The translations under genes and the position numbers were made by a program. Positions 30,991 to 35,846 of a DNA stretch of 35,846 bases are shown here, piece by piece. A model generated the notes under the pieces. The model made no database searches and was not told the origin of the DNA. It saw only the letters and a list, made by a program, of their open reading frames with translations. Within the stretch, counting starts at the first letter, position 1. Every line of letters begins with the position of its first letter. The stretch spans positions 1-35,846 of the forward strand of contig JAVVTL010000006.1 of assembly GCA_036653715.1 (NCBI GenBank), in the 5' to 3' direction. This DNA is from Scatomorpha sp036653715 (GTDB lineage Bacteria; Bacillota; Clostridia; Oscillospirales; Oscillospiraceae).

Positions 30991-31625
30991 AGGAACTCAT
31001 CGCCCGCGACCTGCTCAGACTCCGCGCCGTCTTCTTCCGCCCCGAGGAGCCCTTCACATGGGCAAGCGGGATAAAAAGCCCCGTCTACTGCGACAACCGC
31101 CTCACGCTCTCCGACCCCGAGGTGCGCGCGGACGTGGAAAACGGCCTCGCCTCTCTTGTGCGCGAGCGCTTTCCGGAGGCGCAGGCGCTTTTCGGCACCA
31201 GCACGGCGGGCATCGCCCACGCCGCCATATGCGCCCACCTTTTGGAGCTGCCCATGGGCTACGTCCGCTCCGGCGCAAAGGACCACGGCCGTCAAAACCG
31301 CATCGAGGGCCGTCTTGAAAAGGGCTGGCGCGTCGTCGTCGTCGAGGACCTTATCTCCACCGGCGGCAGCGTCATCGACACCGTGGAGGCATTGCGCGAG
31401 GCGGGAGCCGAGGTCCTTGGCGTAATCTGCATCTTCACCTACGGCATGAAAAAGGGCCTTGAGCGCCTTGCCGCCGCAAATATCACAGCCGTCCCGCTCA
31501 CCGACTTCGACACCGTCGCCGCCGTCGCCGCACGCGACGCCTACATCGCACAGGAGGACGTCGAGCGCCTGCTCCGCTTCCGCGATAACCCCTCGGACGA
31601 GAGCTGGATGGAGGCAAAGCAATGA
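30987..31625 (+). CDS. pyrE: Orotate phosphoribosyltransferase
   Basis: A 212-residue type I phosphoribosyltransferase that joins orotate to PRPP to form OMP. The PRPP-binding motif VVVVEDLISTGGS ends near residue 128, and the catalytic lysine loop (RSGAKDHGRQNRIEG, about 94-108) is present. It is preceded by GGGAGGT within pyrF, overlaps pyrF by four bases and overlaps pyrB by four bases. Confidence 0.95.
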   Translation: MKELIARDLLRLRAVFFRPEEPFTWASGIKSPVYCDNRLTLSDPEVRADVENGLASLVRERFPEAQALFGTSTAGIAHAAICAHLLELPMGYVRSGAKDHGRQNRIEGRLEKGWRVVVVEDLISTGGSVIDTVEALREAGAEVLGVICIFTYGMKKGLERLAAANITAVPLTDFDTVAAVAARDAYIAQEDVERLLRFRDNPSDESWMEAKQ

Positions 31626-32695
31626 GAAGCCTCATTGACGTCACCGAGCTTAGCACCGCCGAGATTGACGGGCTTATAGCCACCGCCGAGGACATCATCG
31701 CGCAGCCCTCGGACTACGCCGAGGTCTGCCGCCACAAAAAACTCGCAACGCTCTTTTACGAGCCGTCCACGCGCACGCGGCTCTCCTTCGAGGCCGCCAT
31801 GCTCGACCTCGGCGGCTCCGTCCTCGGCTTCTCCGAGGCGCAGTCCAGCTCCGCCGCCAAGGGCGAGAGCGTCGCGGACACCGCGCGCACGGTGAGCTGT
31901 CTTGCCGACATAATCGCCATGCGCCACCCCAAGGAGGGCGCACCCCTTGTGGCGGCGAAAAACGCCTCGGTGCCCGTCATCAACGCCGGCGACGGCGGAC
32001 ACTGCCACCCCACGCAGACGCTCGCAGACCTGCTCACCATCAAGCGCCAAAAGGGGCGGCTCGGGAGCCTCACCGTGGGCTGCTGCGGCGACCTGCTGTT
32101 CGGGCGGACCGTGCACTCCTTAATCGGCGCAATGTCGCGCTACGAGAACGTCCGCTTTGTCCTCATCTCCCCCAAGGAGCTTGCAATTCCCGAGCACGTC
32201 CGCTGCGACATACTCCAAAAAAGCGGCGTCCCCTTCTCCGAAACGACCTCCCTCGAGGCCGCGATGCCGGAGCTTGACGTCCTCTATATGACCCGCGTCC
32301 AGCGCGAGCGCTTTGTGAGCGAGGAGGATTATCTCCGCCTGAAGGACAGCTACATCCTCACGCCGGAAAAGCTCGTCACCGCCAAGCCCGACCTCTCGAT
32401 ACTCCATCCCCTGCCGCGCGTGAACGAGATTTCGCCCGCCGTGGATGCAGACCCGCGCGCCTGCTATTTCCGTCAGGTGCAAAACGGCAAGTTCATCCGC
32501 ATGGCGCTGATACTCAAGCTCCTTGCGAGCACGGAGGACAGGCTTTGCCCCGGAACCCACATAGACGGCCTGCGCTGCGGCAACCCGCGCTGCATCACGA
32601 CCTCCGAGCGGGAGCTTGTCCAGCTCTTTCGTCTCTCGGACGGGGGGGACGGCGCATGCCGCTGCGTCTACTGCGACACGCGCTCCGAGCGATGA
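31622..32695 (+). CDS. pyrB: Aspartate carbamoyltransferase with C-terminal PyrI-like zinc domain
   Basis: A 357-residue protein. Residues 1-305 are a normal catalytic subunit joining carbamoyl phosphate and aspartate: STRTR (49-53), the SSSAAKGES loop (75-83), HPTQTLAD (129-136) and HPLPRVNEI (262-270). The remaining 50 residues resemble only the zinc-binding C-terminal domain of the regulatory chain PyrI: Cys319-X4-Cys324 and Cys348-X2-Cys351, the same spacing as in the Escherichia coli zinc site. The PyrI nucleotide-binding allosteric domain is missing, and no pyrI gene follows. The enzyme may therefore be assembled through the zinc domain without CTP or ATP control. It is the last gene of the pyr operon; no strong terminator directly follows. 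Confidence 0.94.
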   Translation: MRSLIDVTELSTAEIDGLIATAEDIIAQPSDYAEVCRHKKLATLFYEPSTRTRLSFEAAMLDLGGSVLGFSEAQSSSAAKGESVADTARTVSCLADIIAMRHPKEGAPLVAAKNASVPVINAGDGGHCHPTQTLADLLTIKRQKGRLGSLTVGCCGDLLFGRTVHSLIGAMSRYENVRFVLISPKELAIPEHVRCDILQKSGVPFSETTSLEAAMPELDVLYMTRVQRERFVSEEDYLRLKDSYILTPEKLVTAKPDLSILHPLPRVNEISPAVDADPRACYFRQVQNGKFIRMALILKLLASTEDRLCPGTHIDGLRCGNPRCITTSERELVQLFRLSDGGDGACRCVYCDTRSER

Positions 32696-32754
32696 TTGAC
32701 GAAAAAGGTCAAGAATCAGACGGTCGGAGACAGCTTTTCATATGATATGCCATG

Positions 32755-32783
32755 TTGCCAAGCGCCCGGAGGTATGGTACATT
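32755..32783 (+). promoter_or_regulatory. Candidate promoter of the purine operon
   Basis: TTGCCA (32755-32760), a 17-base spacer and TACATT (32778-32783) would start RNA near 32790, just before the first stem of the ZTP riboswitch. The -10 box is only a four-of-six match. A separate TATGAT at 32741-32746 lacks a -35 partner. Confidence 0.45.
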
Positions 32784-32797
32784 TAAAGCAATTCAAA

Positions 32798-32929
32798 AGC
32801 ATTTTGCAACTGACGGATTCGTGGAAAACCACACGGGAGCAAATACGCTTGTTCACAGCAGCTTTGCTGATGTCGACCGTCTGGGCATTCCTATCCACCG
32901 TGGTAGGATTGCCCACTTTTTTGTTTTTT
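32798..32929 (+). promoter_or_regulatory. ZTP (pfl) riboswitch with terminator
   Basis: All the main pieces of the ZTP/ZMP aptamer can be drawn. Stem P1 pairs 32798-32807 with 32839-32849. Hairpin P2 pairs GTGG 821-824 with CCAC 829-832. The conserved GGGAGC follows, then a linker with a small hairpin (856-869). The signature CCGTCTGGGCA lies at 32877-32887. CCGTC (877-881) is exactly complementary to GACGG (812-816), giving the pseudoknot. TGGGCA (882-887) is also the left arm of an intrinsic terminator (pairing with 910-915) that ends in a T-rich run to 32929. Ligand binding should block this terminator and switch purE on when ZTP accumulates, that is, when 10-formyl-tetrahydrofolate is short. 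Confidence 0.92.
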
Positions 32930-32942
32930 GAGGAGGAAATTA

Positions 32943-33437
32943 ATGAAAAAAGTAGCCATTATAATGGGCAGCGATTCCGATCTGCCCGTCGTCGAAAAGG
33001 CGATTGCCGTCCTCGACGAGCTTTCAATACCCTTTGAAGCCCATGTCTGGTCCGCGCACAGAACGCCGGAGCAGACCCGAGCCTTCGCCCTCTCCGCCCG
33101 CGAAAACGGCTTCGGCGCAATCATCGCCGCCGCAGGAAAGGCCGCGCACCTCGCCGGCGCTCTCGCCGCCAACACCACCCTGCCCGTGATAGGCATACCC
33201 ATAAAGTCCAGCACGCTCGACGGCATTGACGCCCTCCTGTCCACAGTGCAGATGCCCACCGGAATCCCGGTTGCGACTGTTGCCATAGACGGAGCCGCCA
33301 ATGCCGCCCTGCTTGCCGCTCAGATTATCGCGGTGGAGGACGGCGGCCTTGCGGAAAAGCTCCTGCTGAGACGCCGCAAGGACACCGAGGCAACCCTCGC
33401 AAAGGACGCCGCGCTCTCCGCAAAATTCGGCAAATAA
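32943..33437 (+). CDS. purE: N5-carboxyaminoimidazole ribonucleotide mutase
   Basis: A 164-residue PurE. The nucleotide-binding start MGSDSDLPVV, the active-site SAHRTPEQT (Ser37-His39-Arg40) and the STVQMPTGIPVATVAI segment identify the family, which converts N5-CAIR to CAIR in purine synthesis. AGGAGG at 32931-32936 is positioned for the ATG at 32943; the in-frame ATG 15 bases upstream overlaps that ribosome binding site and is rejected. No purK gene is next to it. It is the first gene behind the ZTP riboswitch. Confidence 0.95.
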   Translation: MKKVAIIMGSDSDLPVVEKAIAVLDELSIPFEAHVWSAHRTPEQTRAFALSARENGFGAIIAAAGKAAHLAGALAANTTLPVIGIPIKSSTLDGIDALLSTVQMPTGIPVATVAIDGAANAALLAAQIIAVEDGGLAEKLLLRRRKDTEATLAKDAALSAKFGK

Positions 33438-33488
33438 CCAAAGCTCCGCCCGCAGCTCCAAAAACAAAAAACAAAGGGGTACAAAACA

Positions 33489-34178
33489 ATGGAAAACACT
33501 CTCGTCTACACCGGAAAAACCAAGAACGTATATAAGCTCCCCAACGGCAACTATTTGCTCAAGTTTAAGGATGACTGCACCGGCAAGGACGGCAAGTTCG
33601 ACCCGGGTGAAAACTCCGTCGGCCTCACCATCGAGGGCGTGGGCGACGTGAACCTCCGCATGTCCGTCTATTACTTCGAGAAGCTGAACGCCGCCGGAAT
33701 AAAAACCCACTTCATCTCCGCAAACCTTGCGGACACCACCATGGAGGTGCTTCCCGCCACCGCCTTCGGTCACGGGCTCGAGGTCATATGCCGTCTGCGC
33801 GCCGTCGGCAGCTTCTTCCGCCGCTATGGCGAATATATCGCCGAGGGCGCAGCCCTGCCCTGCTATGTCGAGACCACCTTTAAGGACGATGCCAAGGGCG
33901 ACCCCCTTGTCACCCGCGACGGGCTCATTGACCTCGGTGTCATGACGAGCGAGCAATATGACGCCGTCAAGGACATGACCCAGCGCATCACCCGCATCAT
34001 AGCCGAGGACCTCGCCGCCAAGGGGCTTGACCTCTATGACATCAAATACGAGTTCGGCTGGAGCGGGGACGAAGTCATCCTCATTGACGAGATTGCCTCA
34101 GGCAACATGCGCGTCTACAAGGACGGGGCATATGTCGAGCCGCTAAAGCTCTCCGAGCTTTTTTTCGCACAGGTCTGA
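33489..34178 (+). CDS. purC: SAICAR synthetase
   Basis: A 229-residue protein of the PurC family: N-terminal YTGKTKNVYKL, KFKDDCTGKDGKFD, GLEVICRLRAVGSFFRRYG and C-terminal EVILIDEIASGNMRVY. It condenses CAIR and aspartate using ATP. The C-terminal segment differs from the common DEISPDTFRLWD form, so it belongs to a divergent clostridial-type branch. An AAAGGGG ribosome binding site precedes the ATG, 51 bases after purE. One base separates its stop from the purF ATG. Confidence 0.9.
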   Translation: MENTLVYTGKTKNVYKLPNGNYLLKFKDDCTGKDGKFDPGENSVGLTIEGVGDVNLRMSVYYFEKLNAAGIKTHFISANLADTTMEVLPATAFGHGLEVICRLRAVGSFFRRYGEYIAEGAALPCYVETTFKDDAKGDPLVTRDGLIDLGVMTSEQYDAVKDMTQRITRIIAEDLAAKGLDLYDIKYEFGWSGDEVILIDEIASGNMRVYKDGAYVEPLKLSELFFAQV

Positions 34179-34179
34179 C

Positions 34180-35604
<1,425 letters not shown>

Positions 35605-35607
35605 AAA

Positions 35608-35634
35608 TACAAGGGGGAATGCTTCCCCCTTGTA
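35608..35634. terminator. Hairpin after purF
   Basis: A perfect 12-bp stem (608-619 with 623-634) with a three-base loop starts four bases after the purF stop. No T run follows, so it is either a processing/stability element or the first unit of the hairpin array to its right. Confidence 0.5.
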
Positions 35635-35644
35635 GGATCCCCCT

Positions 35645-35846
35645 CGCCCCGCACAGCGGGGCGGCCGCGCCGACTGCGGCGCGGGAAAAGGTGTCCTCCC
35701 GAGGCAAAGCCCCGGGAGGACGGGAATTGGAATTTATTTCCGCCTCGAGGCGGAAACTCTGCGAGGCTCGAGGGGGCTTTGCCCCCTCGGACTCCCCTCC
35801 GCCCGCTTTGCGTGCGGGTTTCGAGGGGCTTGCCCCTCGGACTCCC
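35645..35846. repeat. GC-rich hairpin array at window end
   Basis: Seven further inverted repeats follow one another: 645-663, 665-684, 693-721, 737-756 (a 20-base palindrome), 769-789, 802-818 and 822-839. A unit of the form CGAGGGGC-TT-GCCCCTCGGACTCCC occurs twice, at 35769-35796 and 35822-35846. There is no plausible coding frame. The array runs off the end of the window. Confidence 0.75.

Overview
The window reads as part of the chromosome of an anaerobic, GC-rich member of the Clostridia, most like the Oscillospiraceae. The support is indirect: strong AGGAGG-type ribosome binding sites, soluble hybrid histidine kinases, a PyrK/PyrD type 1B dihydroorotate dehydrogenase, a ZTP riboswitch, and sugar-acid genes under PrpR_N-type regulators. 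No rRNA, tRNA, CRISPR array or insertion sequence was seen. The taxonomic placement is inference.

Layout. (1) 191-10006, minus strand: a four-gene signalling operon read from a near-consensus promoter at 10128-10156. It encodes a REC-GGDEF-EAL-PAS-REC-GGDEF-PAS protein, two paralogous hybrid histidine kinases and a free-standing Hpt protein, so it looks like a phosphorelay joined to cyclic-di-GMP turnover. (2) 10265-12851: a thiol-redox block. ccdA-tlpA and trxA flank a Crp/Fnr-type regulator gene. Both redox promoters carry a TGTGA-type palindrome at exactly the same distance from the -10 box, so this looks like a self-contained regulon.

(3) 12903-24114: a hydroxy-acid / sugar-acid catabolic island. 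On the minus strand are a KdgT-type permease, a LarA-type nickel racemase homologue and glycerate kinase, behind a clear sigma-54 promoter with upstream palindromes. Next come two PrpR_N-type regulators, one with an intact sigma-54 activator domain and one that has lost the sigma-54-contacting loop. Divergent from these, on the plus strand, are pdxA2, a four-carbon acid sugar kinase and a split UxaA/SuyAB-like dehydratase or lyase. I suggest the LarA homologue feeds C2 epimers (for example erythronate/threonate) or glycerate enantiomers into the kinases.

(4) 24146-32695: a tightly overlapping de novo pyrimidine operon, pyrC-carB-pyrK-pyrD-pyrF-pyrE-pyrB, behind a promoter set in a nested dyad and a leader with an intrinsic terminator. 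carA is absent from the window. PyrB ends in a PyrI-like zinc knuckle without the PyrI nucleotide-binding domain. (5) 32755-35604: a purine operon purE-purC-purF under a ZTP riboswitch; its PurF homologue lacks the N-terminal catalytic cysteine. (6) 35605-35846: a dense run of at least eight GC-rich hairpins that continues off the end of the window.
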